A stretch of 64,000 nucleotides of DNA from Veillonella sp. (GCF_041333735.1 NZ_JBGKFB010000001.1:1622501-1686500); one strand, 5' to 3'; positions 42,439 to 52,597 are shown, numbered from the stretch's first letter. Notes: generated by a model not told the origin, from the sequence alone. A program made the numbers and translations.

Positions 42439-44481
42439 GTGAATCATCGGAATACACAAAAAAGTAAGTACTCTTGGATTCTAATACTCTGTATTATAGT
42501 GGGACTTGTATCCTCTTTATATTTAGTATTTGAACGCCATCAGATTGAAAAATCTCAAAATCATATTGAAAATATCGTAGATTATGATGCTGTTCTAAGA
42601 GCTAATGCCTTTGAAAAGCGTAGTCAACAAGAGGCTTTTGATGCACTTCGTAATGCAGGTGTAACAGCATTTGCCATTTATGATCGTACCTTAGAAAAAG
42701 CTAAAGATGCAGGTCAAGTTAAGGTGTTAAGCTCCGAAGAGATGGATGCAGTGCGTATTAATGGGGCATCCGTTAAAAATGGTGCAACCTATGTAGCATT
42801 AATTTCAGGTAAAGAAGGCTATTATAAAGAAATTCGCGAAGACTTGTATCATCGTATTGGTAAAGATAAAGTTAAAGAGCTTAATACTAGTATTGGTCCG
42901 GTCCTTGAATTATATGGTGCTACCGCTGATAGCTATCTAAAAATGAATCTTGGTATTTCCAAGCTACAAGCTCAAGAAGTTGCTAATCGTGGATTTAATG
43001 TTATAGTTCGTCCTACAAACTACAGAAATGTAACATCAGATGACCTCCAATATGTGTTTAAGCGTCTTGAAGGAATTCCACATGTAACAGGCATGATCTT
43101 TGCTGGTAAAGAGGCCCTAGGAGCTCCTGATTTAACGGATGAAACATTAGAACTATTACATAAGAATCATATTCCTCTAGTTGGTATTGAAGCCGTTAAC
43201 CAACTTCAATATGAGCCACAACAAGGTTTCTTGGAAATGGCTGCTAAAGATAATTATAGTGTGGGCCGTGTATATACAATTGCTAAGGATGAATTAAAGA
43301 AAATCACTCCAGAAGAAGCAGCTCAACGATTCTATATTAGTGATATTGAACGTAATATTCGTTTTAACTTATTCCCTATGTATGAAACAGGTGTAAACAA
43401 TGAAACAGTATTACAAACAACTATTAACTATATTGGGATGACCACTGAAAAATTATCTACTAAAGGTTATGAATTCGGTCCTGCTGATATTTATCCTCCT
43501 TATACGCCAAATCCTTTATTAGTAGTCATCACAATGATTGGTGCTATTGCGCTATTCGTTTATGTTGCTCAAATGTTAGTTCCAATGCGTAAACATACAC
43601 AATTGGTAGCATTCTTTGGCATTTCCCTTGTATCTGTAGTATTATTCATCATTACAAGTGGTACATTGATTACTCAAATCTGGGCTTTATCTAGTGCTAT
43701 TATGGCTCCTGTAGGTGCCATGATTCGCTTGATGGAGGAATGGCGTCGTTATGATGGAGCTCGTCCATTAGGTGCTATTAAATCTACCGTATTAGCAGTG
43801 CTTTATCTCGTAATTGCTGCATTATTTGCGGCTATTGGCGGTATGTATATTGCATCTTTATTAGGAAATACGAAATTCTTTATGGAATTTGCTATCTTTA
43901 GAGGTGTTAAGTTAACATTTGTACTTCCAATTGTATTGGTGATCATCGCGTACTTACAACGTTTCCCTTTGTGGAAAGGTCGTATGATTAACTCTAAAGA
44001 AGAAGCAAAGAAATTTGTAGTTGAATTCTTAACAATGGATGTTAAATTTTACGTATTCTTTGTAATGGCTGCTCTTGGTGGCGTGGCATGGGTATTTGTT
44101 GGCCGCAGTGGTCATACAGCAGGTGTTCCTGTACCAGGATTTGAACTTATGCTTCGTCGTTTCCTTGAAAATACATTGTATGCAAGACCTAGAGAAAAAG
44201 AGTTCATTATTGGTCACCCAGCATTAATGTTGGCTACGTTTGCATTCTTACGTAAATGGCCTACAGTAATCCATTTCTTATTAACTATTGCAGGTGTTAT
44301 CGGCATAGCTTCAATGGTTGAAACATTCTGTCATATTAGAACTCCTGTATTCATGTCTATTATGCGTGGATATGATGGTTTATTAATTGGTGCTCTCTTA
44401 GGTTTGCTTCTTATCATTGCTGTACGTTTCATGATGTATGTAACACAATGGTTCCAAGCGCGGGAGGTTGACCATGAGTAA
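42439..44481 (+). CDS. DUF5693 polytopic membrane protein
   Basis: 680 aa. Residues 10-32 form a first membrane helix; 40-350 are an extracytoplasmic alpha/beta domain with a TIM-barrel-like look (EALRNAGVTAFAIYDRT-like turns, IFAGKEALGAPDLTDETLELL); about 355-675 hold roughly nine membrane helices. The family sits next to csaB in many SLH-protein bacteria. Function unknown; transfer of a wall polymer or its precursor is a reasonable guess. GTG start with AGAAAGGA upstream. Ends 8 bases inside csaB. Confidence 0.8.
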   Translation: MNHRNTQKSKYSWILILCIIVGLVSSLYLVFERHQIEKSQNHIENIVDYDAVLRANAFEKRSQQEAFDALRNAGVTAFAIYDRTLEKAKDAGQVKVLSSEEMDAVRINGASVKNGATYVALISGKEGYYKEIREDLYHRIGKDKVKELNTSIGPVLELYGATADSYLKMNLGISKLQAQEVANRGFNVIVRPTNYRNVTSDDLQYVFKRLEGIPHVTGMIFAGKEALGAPDLTDETLELLHKNHIPLVGIEAVNQLQYEPQQGFLEMAAKDNYSVGRVYTIAKDELKKITPEEAAQRFYISDIERNIRFNLFPMYETGVNNETVLQTTINYIGMTTEKLSTKGYEFGPADIYPPYTPNPLLVVITMIGAIALFVYVAQMLVPMRKHTQLVAFFGISLVSVVLFIITSGTLITQIWALSSAIMAPVGAMIRLMEEWRRYDGARPLGAIKSTVLAVLYLVIAALFAAIGGMYIASLLGNTKFFMEFAIFRGVKLTFVLPIVLVIIAYLQRFPLWKGRMINSKEEAKKFVVEFLTMDVKFYVFFVMAALGGVAWVFVGRSGHTAGVPVPGFELMLRRFLENTLYARPREKEFIIGHPALMLATFAFLRKWPTVIHFLLTIAGVIGIASMVETFCHIRTPVFMSIMRGYDGLLIGALLGLLLIIAVRFMMYVTQWFQAREVDHE

Positions 44482-45574
44482 TATTGTTATCTCTGGTTAT
44501 TATGGTTTTGGTAATGCTGGCGATGAAGCAATGCTTTGTGCCATTATCGATGCCATTCGCAAAGAGGAAGCAGATGCGCATATTACGGTTATTTCTGGTA
44601 ATCCTACAGAGACAAGCAAAAAACATAACATTCATGCAGTGGGGACATTTTCCGCATTTGGTATTTTAAAGGCAATTGCCAATTCTGATTTAGTGATCAG
44701 TGGTGGAGGCAGTCTTTTACAAGATGCTACAAGTATTCGTAATACATATTACTATTTAAGTATTATGGCTTTAGCTAAAATGATGGGAAAAAAGGTAATG
44801 CTTTACTCTCAAGGTATTGGGCCTTTAAATCGTCCCTCTACACGAAGAGCTGTTAGCTTTATATTGCGATTTGTGGATACCATTACAGTTCGTGATTCTA
44901 TTTCAAAATCTGAATTAGAGTCCTTAGGAATTGAAGATGTAGAGGTTACAGCTGATGCTGTTTTGGCTATGCAACCGGCAGATTTGTCTATTGGTAAACG
45001 TATTTTAGAAGGCTATACATCTAAACTACCTAAATCTATAGAGAATCCAAAACGAATTGGTGTTGCTGTTCGTAGTTGGAAAGATGATACAGAATATCGT
45101 GAATCATTAGCCAATGTGTTGAGCCGATTACAAGAGCAAGATGAGGTAGAAATTATTTTTATTCCTATGTCTCATCCAGAGGATACAAAAGAAGCTAAAA
45201 TTATCGCTAGTTATATGCCAAAGGGGGCTATTGTTCTTGAAGGCCCATTCTCTACAGAGGAACAAGTATCCTTATCGGGGAATGTGGATCTAATGATTGG
45301 TATACGTCTTCATGCTCTAGTATTTAGCTCTTTAATGGGGAAACCTGTTATTGGTATTTCCTACGATCCTAAAATTACAAGCTTCTTACATATGATTGGT
45401 CAGGAACCAATAGGAACAATGACACATCTTAGAGAAGAGGCGCTATATCAGCGATGTCATAAGCTCTTAAATTCCAGAGAAGAGTATCAATCCTCTTATG
45501 ATTGTATTGAAGCATTGCGTTTAAACTCTCAACGCAATGCAGAAATCGCTATTTCATTACTTAAAGATTATTAA
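44474..45574 (+). CDS. csaB: Polysaccharide pyruvyl transferase CsaB
   Basis: 366 aa GT-B-like enzyme adding pyruvate ketals from phosphoenolpyruvate to a cell-wall polysaccharide, which SLH-domain proteins then bind. Signature: SGYYGFGNAGDEAMLCAII (residues 5-23), SGGGSLLQD, YSQGIGPLNRP, GIRLHALVFSSLMGKPVIGISYDPK. The ATG (44474) is six bases after GGGAGG and overlaps the upstream gene by 8 bases. In a diderm Firmicute its likely use is tethering of SLH-containing outer-membrane proteins to the wall. Confidence 0.93.
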   Translation: MSNIVISGYYGFGNAGDEAMLCAIIDAIRKEEADAHITVISGNPTETSKKHNIHAVGTFSAFGILKAIANSDLVISGGGSLLQDATSIRNTYYYLSIMALAKMMGKKVMLYSQGIGPLNRPSTRRAVSFILRFVDTITVRDSISKSELESLGIEDVEVTADAVLAMQPADLSIGKRILEGYTSKLPKSIENPKRIGVAVRSWKDDTEYRESLANVLSRLQEQDEVEIIFIPMSHPEDTKEAKIIASYMPKGAIVLEGPFSTEEQVSLSGNVDLMIGIRLHALVFSSLMGKPVIGISYDPKITSFLHMIGQEPIGTMTHLREEALYQRCHKLLNSREEYQSSYDCIEALRLNSQRNAEIAISLLKDY

Positions 45575-45607
45575 TATATTGGATCCAATCCAGAAAGTGA
45601 GGTCTCT

Positions 45608-46444
45608 ATGGCTACATTAACACAAGATGTTAAACAACTAGTTCAAGAGAAGGCAAAAGCTATTCGCGTTAGTATTGTTCAGTCTGTAACGGCAGCAAAA
45701 TCCGGTCACCCAGGTGGTTCTTTATCTATCGCTGATGTGATGGCCTTGTTGTACTATGTAGAAATGAATGTAGATCCAGCAAATCCAAAAGCTCCAAATA
45801 GAGATCGTTTTGTCCTTTCTAAAGGTCATGCAGCTCCTGCTTTATATGCTACATTGGCTGAAAAAGGTTATTTCCCTAAAGAAGAACTTTTGAATTTACG
45901 TAAAATTGACCATATGTTACAAGGCCATCCTGATATGAAACATACTCCTGGCGTAGATATGTCTACAGGTTCCTTAGGCCAAGGCATTTCTGCCGCATGT
46001 GGTATGGCATTGGCAGGCAAAATTGACAATGCTGATTATCGCGTTTACTCCATTTTAGGTGATGGCGAGCTTGAAGAAGGTCAAGTATGGGAAGCAGCAA
46101 TGTTTGCTGGTCATTATAAACTCAATAATTTGACTGCTTTTGTTGATTTTAATGGCCTTCAAATCGATGGTGATATTACTAAAGTACTTTCTCCATTGCC
46201 AATTCCTGAGAAATTTAAAGCTTTCAATTGGAATGTTATTGAAGTCAATGGTCATGATCTTGATGAACTTCATAATGCCATTGAATCTGCAAAAGCTTTC
46301 ACAGAAGGCCCAACATGCATTGTAATGCATACTGTAAAAGGTAAGGGCGTTGAAGAAATGGAAGGACAAGCAGGTTGGCATGGTAAAGCGCCAAGCGCAG
46401 AGCAAGGTGAAGCCTTTGTTAATGAAATTATGGGGGTAAAATAA
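45608..46444 (+). CDS. Transketolase, N-terminal (thiamine diphosphate) subunit
   Basis: 278 aa. The TPP-binding half of a split transketolase: SGHPGGSLSIADVMALLYY (residues 31-49), LSKGHAAPALYATLAE, TGSLGQGISAACGMALAG and GDGELEEGQVWEAA (metal-TPP motif). Pairs with the next gene, whose ATG overlaps this stop by one base. Works in the non-oxidative pentose phosphate pathway, important where hexoses are not fermented. Confidence 0.96.
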   Translation: MATLTQDVKQLVQEKAKAIRVSIVQSVTAAKSGHPGGSLSIADVMALLYYVEMNVDPANPKAPNRDRFVLSKGHAAPALYATLAEKGYFPKEELLNLRKIDHMLQGHPDMKHTPGVDMSTGSLGQGISAACGMALAGKIDNADYRVYSILGDGELEEGQVWEAAMFAGHYKLNNLTAFVDFNGLQIDGDITKVLSPLPIPEKFKAFNWNVIEVNGHDLDELHNAIESAKAFTEGPTCIVMHTVKGKGVEEMEGQAGWHGKAPSAEQGEAFVNEIMGVK

Positions 46445-47376
46445 TGGGTAAAGCAACACGTGAAGCATATGGTAATGCGTTAGCTCGCATTGGTAAAGAA
46501 AATACAAATATTATTGTTTTAGATGCAGATTTGTCTAAATCTACTAAAACTGACACATTTAAAAATGTTTGCCCTGATCGCTTCTTTAACGTAGGCATTG
46601 CAGAACAAAACTTGATTTCTGTTGGTGCCGGACTTGCAGCAGCAGGCAAAATTCCATTTGTTTCTTCCTTTGCTATGTTTGCAACAGGTCGTGCATTTGA
46701 ACAAATTCGGAATGCTGTATGTTATCCAAAATTGAATGTAAAAGTATGTGCTACTCATGCTGGTATTACTGTAGGTGAAGATGGTGCTACACATCAAAGC
46801 TTGGAAGATATTTCTTGTATGCGTACTTTACCTAATATGACTGTAGTAGTACCTGCAGATGAACGTGAAACAGAAGCAGTAGTTGAATGGGCTGCATCTT
46901 ATGAAGGTCCTGTATATGTTCGTTTAGGCCGTGCTGGAGTAGATGATGTTACAGCTGAAGGTTATACATTCGTACCTGGTAAATCTACTACATTAGTAGA
47001 TGGTTCTGATGTAACAATTATCGCTTGTGGTGCTTTGGTTGGACCTGCAGTAGAAGCAGCTAAAACTTTAGCTGAATCTAATGTGTCTGCTCGCGTTATC
47101 AATATGGCATCTATTAAGCCTATCGATGCAGAAGCAATTGTAAAAGCAGCTACTGAAACAGGTGCTATTGTAACAGCAGAAGAACATAATATCATTGGTG
47201 GTCTTGGTTCTGCTGTGTCTGAAGTTGTTGTGGCAAATAAGCCTGTTCCTATGGAATTCGTTGGTGTCCAAGATACATTTGGGGAGAGTGGTACGCCAAA
47301 AGAATTGATGGCTAAATATGGTTTGACAGCAAAAGACATTGTAGAAGCAGTAAAACGTGTAATCACTCGTAAATAA
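46444..47376 (+). CDS. Transketolase, C-terminal subunit
   Basis: 310 aa. Pyrimidine-binding and C-terminal domains of the split transketolase, with GIAEQNLISVGAGLAAAG (catalytic Glu), SFAMFATGRAFEQIRN, and THAGITVGEDGATHQSLEDI. One-base overlap with the N-terminal subunit ensures equal expression; the intact enzyme is a heterotetramer. Confidence 0.96.
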   Translation: MGKATREAYGNALARIGKENTNIIVLDADLSKSTKTDTFKNVCPDRFFNVGIAEQNLISVGAGLAAAGKIPFVSSFAMFATGRAFEQIRNAVCYPKLNVKVCATHAGITVGEDGATHQSLEDISCMRTLPNMTVVVPADERETEAVVEWAASYEGPVYVRLGRAGVDDVTAEGYTFVPGKSTTLVDGSDVTIIACGALVGPAVEAAKTLAESNVSARVINMASIKPIDAEAIVKAATETGAIVTAEEHNIIGGLGSAVSEVVVANKPVPMEFVGVQDTFGESGTPKELMAKYGLTAKDIVEAVKRVITRK

Positions 47377-47390
47377 TCAAAGGGGATCCC

Positions 47391-48077
47391 ATGATTGAAT
47401 TTAAGAATGTTAGTAAAGTCTATGATAATGGTTCTGTTGCATTAGACGATGTGTGTTTAACTATAAATGAGGGCGAATTTGTCCTCATTTGTGGTCACAG
47501 CGGTGCAGGGAAATCAACTCTATTTAAATTGTTAACTCATGAAGTAGTACCTGATTCTGGTACTGTCATTGTTGATGATTTTGATGTTACGCGTATGAAT
47601 CGTAGTAAAATTCCAAAATTACGTAGAAAACTTGGTGTTGTATTCCAAGATTTCCGTTTATTACCAAACAAAACGGTATCAGAAAATATTGCCTTTGCGC
47701 TTGAAGTAATTGAAGAAAAACCAAAGGTAATTAAGGAAAAGGTAAGTCATGTACTAGAACTTGTTGGCTTAAGTGATAAAGCAAATGATTTACCAGAGGA
47801 TCTGTCTGGTGGTGAACAACAACGTGTTGCTATTGCTCGCGCTATTGTAAATCGTCCATCTGTACTTATTGCTGATGAACCGACTGGTAACTTAGATCCT
47901 GATACAAGTAAAGGTATTGTAGATTTGTTTAAGCATATCAATAATTTTGGCACAACTGTTATTATGGTTACCCATAATATGGATCTTGTTTCGTATTTAA
48001 ATAAACGTGTTATTCGTCTAAAAGATGGTCGCGTTCAAAGTGATAATATGAGAGGTGCAGAAATTAATGAAGCCTAG
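47391..48077 (+). CDS. ftsE: Cell division ATP-binding protein FtsE
   Basis: 228 aa ABC ATPase at the division site. Walker A CGHSGAGKST (33-42), signature LSGGEQQRVAIARAI, Walker B VLIADEPTGNLDPDT, switch His in VTHNMDLV. With FtsX it relays ATP hydrolysis across the membrane to a murein hydrolase. Overlaps ftsX by 11 bases. Confidence 0.97.
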   Translation: MIEFKNVSKVYDNGSVALDDVCLTINEGEFVLICGHSGAGKSTLFKLLTHEVVPDSGTVIVDDFDVTRMNRSKIPKLRRKLGVVFQDFRLLPNKTVSENIAFALEVIEEKPKVIKEKVSHVLELVGLSDKANDLPEDLSGGEQQRVAIARAIVNRPSVLIADEPTGNLDPDTSKGIVDLFKHINNFGTTVIMVTHNMDLVSYLNKRVIRLKDGRVQSDNMRGAEINEA

Positions 48078-48954
48078 AACATTGAAATACTTTTTTAAAG
48101 AAGCCCTCAAATCTATGAAGCGTAACGGTCTTATGACGTTAGCATCTATTTCTACAGTGGCTTTATCTTTATTTATGCTTGGTGTATTCCTTTGCGGTGT
48201 TATCAATTTGAATAACATGGCATCTAGTTTAGAAAACCAAGTTCAATTGAGCATCTATTTAAAAGATGGTTTAACAACTGACCAAATTATGGCGGTAGGT
48301 AAGCAAATTAAAGCTATACCAAATCTTAAGCATTTAGAGTTTGTTAATAAAGAACAAGCTATGAAAGAATTCAAAGCACGGCTCGGTGATCAACAGCAAT
48401 TGGTAAATGCATTAGGCGATGTAAATCCATTGCCAAATTCTTATGTATTAACCTTTGACAATCCTAGTGATGTTAAGGCTACAGCTAAACTAGCCACTAC
48501 ATTCCAAGGTGTTGAAAGTACACATTATGGTCAAGATATTGTAGAAGAACTTTTCCGTATTACTCAAGTTATTAGAATTGGTGGTATTGTATTAATCGCA
48601 TTCTTAGCAGCAGCTACATTATTCATCATTTCTAATACAATTCGCTTGACTGTATTCGCCCGTCGTAAAGAAATTGCCATTATGAAATATGTTGGTGCTA
48701 CCAATGGTTTTATTCGCTGGCCATTCTTGATTGAAGGTATGTTGTTGGGCTTAGTTGGGGCTGTAATCGCCGTACTTTGTGTAGGTGAGTTTTACCATTT
48801 CATTACCATGGAAGTTTCTGAGTCCTTAGCATTCTTCCCATTAGTACCAATGTTCCCATTCTTCTATGATGTGGCTATCTATATTTTAGGTGGCGGTATT
48901 ATAGTCGGTGCTATTGGTAGTACGATTTCTTTAAAACAATACATGAAGGTGTAA
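48067..48954 (+). CDS. ftsX: Cell division protein FtsX
   Basis: 295 aa, four membrane helices: one near the N-terminus (about 22-44), an extracellular domain (45-165), and three in the C-terminal half. FARRKEIAIMKYVGATNGFIRWPFLIEG is the family core that couples to FtsE. ATG (48067) preferred over the upstream GTG (48055), which touches the GAGAGG. The extracellular loop should contact the M23 hydrolase encoded next. Confidence 0.96.
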   Translation: MKPRTLKYFFKEALKSMKRNGLMTLASISTVALSLFMLGVFLCGVINLNNMASSLENQVQLSIYLKDGLTTDQIMAVGKQIKAIPNLKHLEFVNKEQAMKEFKARLGDQQQLVNALGDVNPLPNSYVLTFDNPSDVKATAKLATTFQGVESTHYGQDIVEELFRITQVIRIGGIVLIAFLAAATLFIISNTIRLTVFARRKEIAIMKYVGATNGFIRWPFLIEGMLLGLVGAVIAVLCVGEFYHFITMEVSESLAFFPLVPMFPFFYDVAIYILGGGIIVGAIGSTISLKQYMKV

Positions 48955-48959
48955 TGTTT

Positions 48960-50159
48960 ATGAAATACAACACAATCAAATCTCGTCTTGTAGCAACAAT
49001 TTTAACAGGTATGGTGGTACTGGGAACACCACTATATATTGTTGCCGAAGATGAGGATTTAACGAATCAATTAGATTCAATTCAACAACAAGTTAATCAA
49101 CAAAATTCTATTAAAGCGGATGCAGAAACTGTCATTGTAAGTGTATCTGAACAGTTGCGACAAATTGAAGAGCAATTGCGTCAGGCCCAACAACAGTTAG
49201 AATCTATTCAACAGCAACGTGTAGCCGTTGAAAATGATATTACTGTTAATGAAAAGTTACTAGCTGAAGCACAAAAGCGCTTAGAAGGGCGAGAGGCTGT
49301 ATTTTATAAGCGTGTACGAGATATTTATATCAATGGTCGTCTAAGCTATTTAGATGTTGTTATTGGATCTAAAGACTTTAGCGATTTTGCAAATCGATTA
49401 GAGATCTTAAAACGCATTATCGATTCCGATATTAAGTTAATCGATGAAATTAAAAAAGAACGTGCTGAAATTGCGGCACGTAAACAAGCTCTTGAACAAT
49501 CACGAGCTAAGTTAGTAGAGCTTGAAAAAGCTGCTGTAGCAAAACAAGCTGAAATTGAACAAAAGAAAAAAGAACGTGAAGTAGTTCTTCATAAGGCACA
49601 AAATGACCGTGCTACGGCGATGCAAGCAGTGGAAGAACTTAATGCTTCTTCCGCTCAAATTACAGCATTATTGAAAGCTCGCCAAGCTGAACGTGCGGCA
49701 GCTCGTGCAGCTGCAGAAGCAGCAGCGGCAGCTGCGGCTCAACAGTCTGCACCAAGCTACTCTTGGGTTCAAGGATCTGGTCAACTTGGTTGGCCTGTAA
49801 GTGGTGAAATTACTTCTCCTTATGGCTATCGTACACATCCAATTTGGGGTACAACTATCTACCATTCCGGTATTGATATTGGTGTTGATGAAGGTACACC
49901 AGTTCATGCTGCTGATGGAGGTACTGTTGTTTGGTCTGGTTGGATGGGTGGCTATGGTTACGCTGTAGTTATCGACCATGGTAATGGTATGTCCACCCTT
50001 TATGGACATAATTCTGAGCTTGCTGTCTCTGAAGGACAAGATGTATCTAAAGGTCAAGTTATTGCCTATGCTGGTAGCACTGGTAATAGTACTGGGCCAC
50101 ACGTACATTTTGAAGTTCGTATAAGTGGGGATCCTGTTGATCCTATGGGATATTTATAA
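48960..50159 (+). CDS. Murein hydrolase / hydrolase activator with coiled coil and M23 (LytM) domain
   Basis: 399 aa. Signal peptide (about 1-28), long coiled coil (about 30-240, Gln/Glu-rich), an Ala-rich hinge, and a C-terminal LytM domain (about 275-398). The zinc-site motifs HSGID and HVHFE are both intact, so it can be an active endopeptidase, unlike E. coli EnvC, whose LytM domain is degenerate. The ftsEX linkage says it is the FtsEX-controlled factor. ATG at 48960 has AAGGTG eight bases upstream; the ATG at 48954 is too close. Confidence 0.92.
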   Translation: MKYNTIKSRLVATILTGMVVLGTPLYIVAEDEDLTNQLDSIQQQVNQQNSIKADAETVIVSVSEQLRQIEEQLRQAQQQLESIQQQRVAVENDITVNEKLLAEAQKRLEGREAVFYKRVRDIYINGRLSYLDVVIGSKDFSDFANRLEILKRIIDSDIKLIDEIKKERAEIAARKQALEQSRAKLVELEKAAVAKQAEIEQKKKEREVVLHKAQNDRATAMQAVEELNASSAQITALLKARQAERAAARAAAEAAAAAAAQQSAPSYSWVQGSGQLGWPVSGEITSPYGYRTHPIWGTTIYHSGIDIGVDEGTPVHAADGGTVVWSGWMGGYGYAVVIDHGNGMSTLYGHNSELAVSEGQDVSKGQVIAYAGSTGNSTGPHVHFEVRISGDPVDPMGYL

Positions 50160-50160
50160 T

Positions 50161-51300
50161 ATGAAATTTGATACACGTACGGTGTTATGGAGTCTATTGA
50201 AATATATAGGCTCCGGCATCGTTATTATGTGGCTTACGTTTTGGTACTTATCTGGTTCATTCTGGGGATTACCAAGACTATTTGTAGCCTACTATGCTGC
50301 GAGTCAAGTCTTTATGACACCGATGTCTAAAGCGACCCTTTATGATGGTATGCTTAAAGGCTTAATTGGCTCTTTGGGAGAGCCCCATAGTATTTATTTA
50401 GATGCTGACGAATTTAAATCCATGAAAATGCAAACATCTGGCACTTATGCAGGTGTTGGCATGGTTCTTGGTCATGATGATAAAGGTTTATATGCAGTTA
50501 GTATTATGGAAGATCAACCAGCTTTCAAAGCGGGCATAAAACCTGGTGATCATATTATTGCTATCGATGGTCAATCTACAAGTGATATTACTGTAGAAGA
50601 TGCATCCTCTCGAATTCGCGGAGAGGCTGGTACCGTTGTCGCCCTTGATATAGAGCGTAATGGTGAAAAATTACACTTTGATATTACTCGTGAATCCATT
50701 GTGTTACCTACTGTTAAAAGCAAAATGCTCACAAGTACAGTTGGATATATTCGGATTAGTCAATTTGCAGAAAATACAGCTGATGATTTCGAAACACAAT
50801 TTAAAGAATTACAAGCTCAAGGTATGAAGGAATTAATTTTAGACCTTCGAGATAATCCTGGTGGTTTATTATCTACTACAGAAAAGATTTCTAATTATAT
50901 TATGCCTCCAGGAACACTAGTAACCGTACAAAATAGAGCTGGGAAAAAAGAGGTTTATAAGTCTAATGGTCCAGACGTAGCTATGCCATTAGTAGTTCTT
51001 GTTAACAAAGGGTCTGCTAGTGCATCTGAAATTATAGCTGGTGCTATTCAAGACCGTAAACTAGGTACTATTTTAGGTACTAATACATATGGTAAGGGTA
51101 CAGTTCAAACTATTTATCCTAGCCTTGATAATGAAGGTGTTAAGGTAACTATTGCCAAATACCATACACCAAATGACCGTGTTATTGACGGCATTGGTAT
51201 TAAACCTGATGTAGAACTGGATTTACCAAAAGGTGTAAATCCATCTAGTACATTAGATGATATTCAAATTAAAAAAGCATTAGAGTTATTACAGCAATAA
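50161..51300 (+). CDS. S41 family C-terminal processing protease (CtpA-like)
   Basis: 379 aa. N-terminal membrane helix (about 12-35), PDZ domain (about 95-175: YAGVGMVLGHDDKGLYAVS; PAFKAGIKPGDHIIAIDG), then the protease core. The catalytic Ser is in NKGSASASEIIAGA and the Lys in NTYGKGTVQT. Such proteases degrade periplasmic proteins and, next to M23 hydrolases, often control their level. Starts one base after the hydrolase gene. Confidence 0.95.
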   Translation: MKFDTRTVLWSLLKYIGSGIVIMWLTFWYLSGSFWGLPRLFVAYYAASQVFMTPMSKATLYDGMLKGLIGSLGEPHSIYLDADEFKSMKMQTSGTYAGVGMVLGHDDKGLYAVSIMEDQPAFKAGIKPGDHIIAIDGQSTSDITVEDASSRIRGEAGTVVALDIERNGEKLHFDITRESIVLPTVKSKMLTSTVGYIRISQFAENTADDFETQFKELQAQGMKELILDLRDNPGGLLSTTEKISNYIMPPGTLVTVQNRAGKKEVYKSNGPDVAMPLVVLVNKGSASASEIIAGAIQDRKLGTILGTNTYGKGTVQTIYPSLDNEGVKVTIAKYHTPNDRVIDGIGIKPDVELDLPKGVNPSSTLDDIQIKKALELLQQ

Positions 51301-51317
51301 TGCATAGGAGTTAAAGT

Positions 51318-52589
51318 ATGTTTATAGATAGAGCGCGTGTCTTTGTTAAGGCCGGTGACGGTGGGGACGGCATGTCTAGCTTCCGCCGTGAGAAATACGT
51401 GCCAAATGGCGGCCCTAGTGGCGGCGATGGTGGTAAAGGGGCAGACGTTATTTTTAAAGCGGATAAGAATATTAATACTCTTGTAGACTTTAGATATAAA
51501 CGTCAGTTTAAGGCACCTGCTGGTGGTAATGGTGAAAGCTCTAACAAGCATGGTCGCGGTTCTGAGCCACTTATTATCCCGGTTCCATTGGGTACTGTAA
51601 TTAAAGAAGAAGAAACAGGTAAAATTTTCTGTGACCTCGTTAACGACGGCGATACGTTTGTTATTGCTAAAGGTGGTCGTGGTGGCCGTGGTAATGCACG
51701 CTTCCAAACAAGTGCTAACCGTGCACCTACATTTGCAGAAAAGGGTGAACCTGGTGAAGAGTTCTGGTTACAACTAGAGCTTAAAGTATTGGCAGATGTT
51801 GGTCTATTAGGCTACCCATCTGTTGGTAAGTCTAGTATTTTACGTAAGGTTTCTAAAGCGCAACCAGAGGTAGCTGCTTACCACTTTACTACATTGACAC
51901 CTGTACTTGGGGTAGTAACAATCTCTGGAGACCGTAGTTTTGTATTAGCCGATATTCCTGGTCTTATTGAAGGGGCTAGCGAAGGTGTTGGCCTAGGACA
52001 TAACTTCTTGCGCCACGTAGAACGGACTAATATTTTAATTCACGTCCTTGATGTATCTGGTATGGAAGGACGCGATCCAAAGGTTGATTTTGATGCTATT
52101 AATGAAGAACTTCGTAAATATTCTGAAAAATTAGCCAATAAAAAACAAATTGTTGCACTCAATAAGATTGATATGGTCTTTGATGATACAACAATTCCTG
52201 ATACAAAAAAATATTTTGAAGATAAAGGATATGAAGTATTCCTTATCAATGCATTAAGCGGTGAAGGTTTACCAGAGCTCATGGAACGAGCTTACTACTA
52301 TGTAGAAAACTATGAACCAGAACCGGAAGCAACTGATGATACAGTTGTATACGAAGCAAAACCAGATGTAGAATTTGTTATTACACGTGGTGATGATGCT
52401 GCATTCTATATTACCGGTAAACGTATTGAACGCTTAGTGGCAATGACAAATTTAAGTGATGATCAATCTCTTCGTAGATTCCAACGCATTTGGCGTTTTA
52501 TGGAGCTCGATGCTAAATTGAAGGAAAAAGGTTGTAAAGACGGTGATGAAGTTGTGATTGGCGATCAACGCTTTACATTCCAAGAGTAG
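51318..52589 (+). CDS. obg: GTPase Obg
   Basis: 423 aa ribosome-associated GTPase for 50S maturation and stress response. Obg glycine-rich domain (1-158: GDGGDGMSSFRREKYVPNGG), G domain (GYPSVGKSSILRKVSKA, DIPGLIEGAS, NKID), and an OCT domain (about 345-420: EFVITRGDDAAFYITG). Firmicute-type architecture. Confidence 0.97.
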   Translation: MFIDRARVFVKAGDGGDGMSSFRREKYVPNGGPSGGDGGKGADVIFKADKNINTLVDFRYKRQFKAPAGGNGESSNKHGRGSEPLIIPVPLGTVIKEEETGKIFCDLVNDGDTFVIAKGGRGGRGNARFQTSANRAPTFAEKGEPGEEFWLQLELKVLADVGLLGYPSVGKSSILRKVSKAQPEVAAYHFTTLTPVLGVVTISGDRSFVLADIPGLIEGASEGVGLGHNFLRHVERTNILIHVLDVSGMEGRDPKVDFDAINEELRKYSEKLANKKQIVALNKIDMVFDDTTIPDTKKYFEDKGYEVFLINALSGEGLPELMERAYYYVENYEPEPEATDDTVVYEAKPDVEFVITRGDDAAFYITGKRIERLVAMTNLSDDQSLRRFQRIWRFMELDAKLKEKGCKDGDEVVIGDQRFTFQE

Positions 52590-52597
52590 GAGTAATA

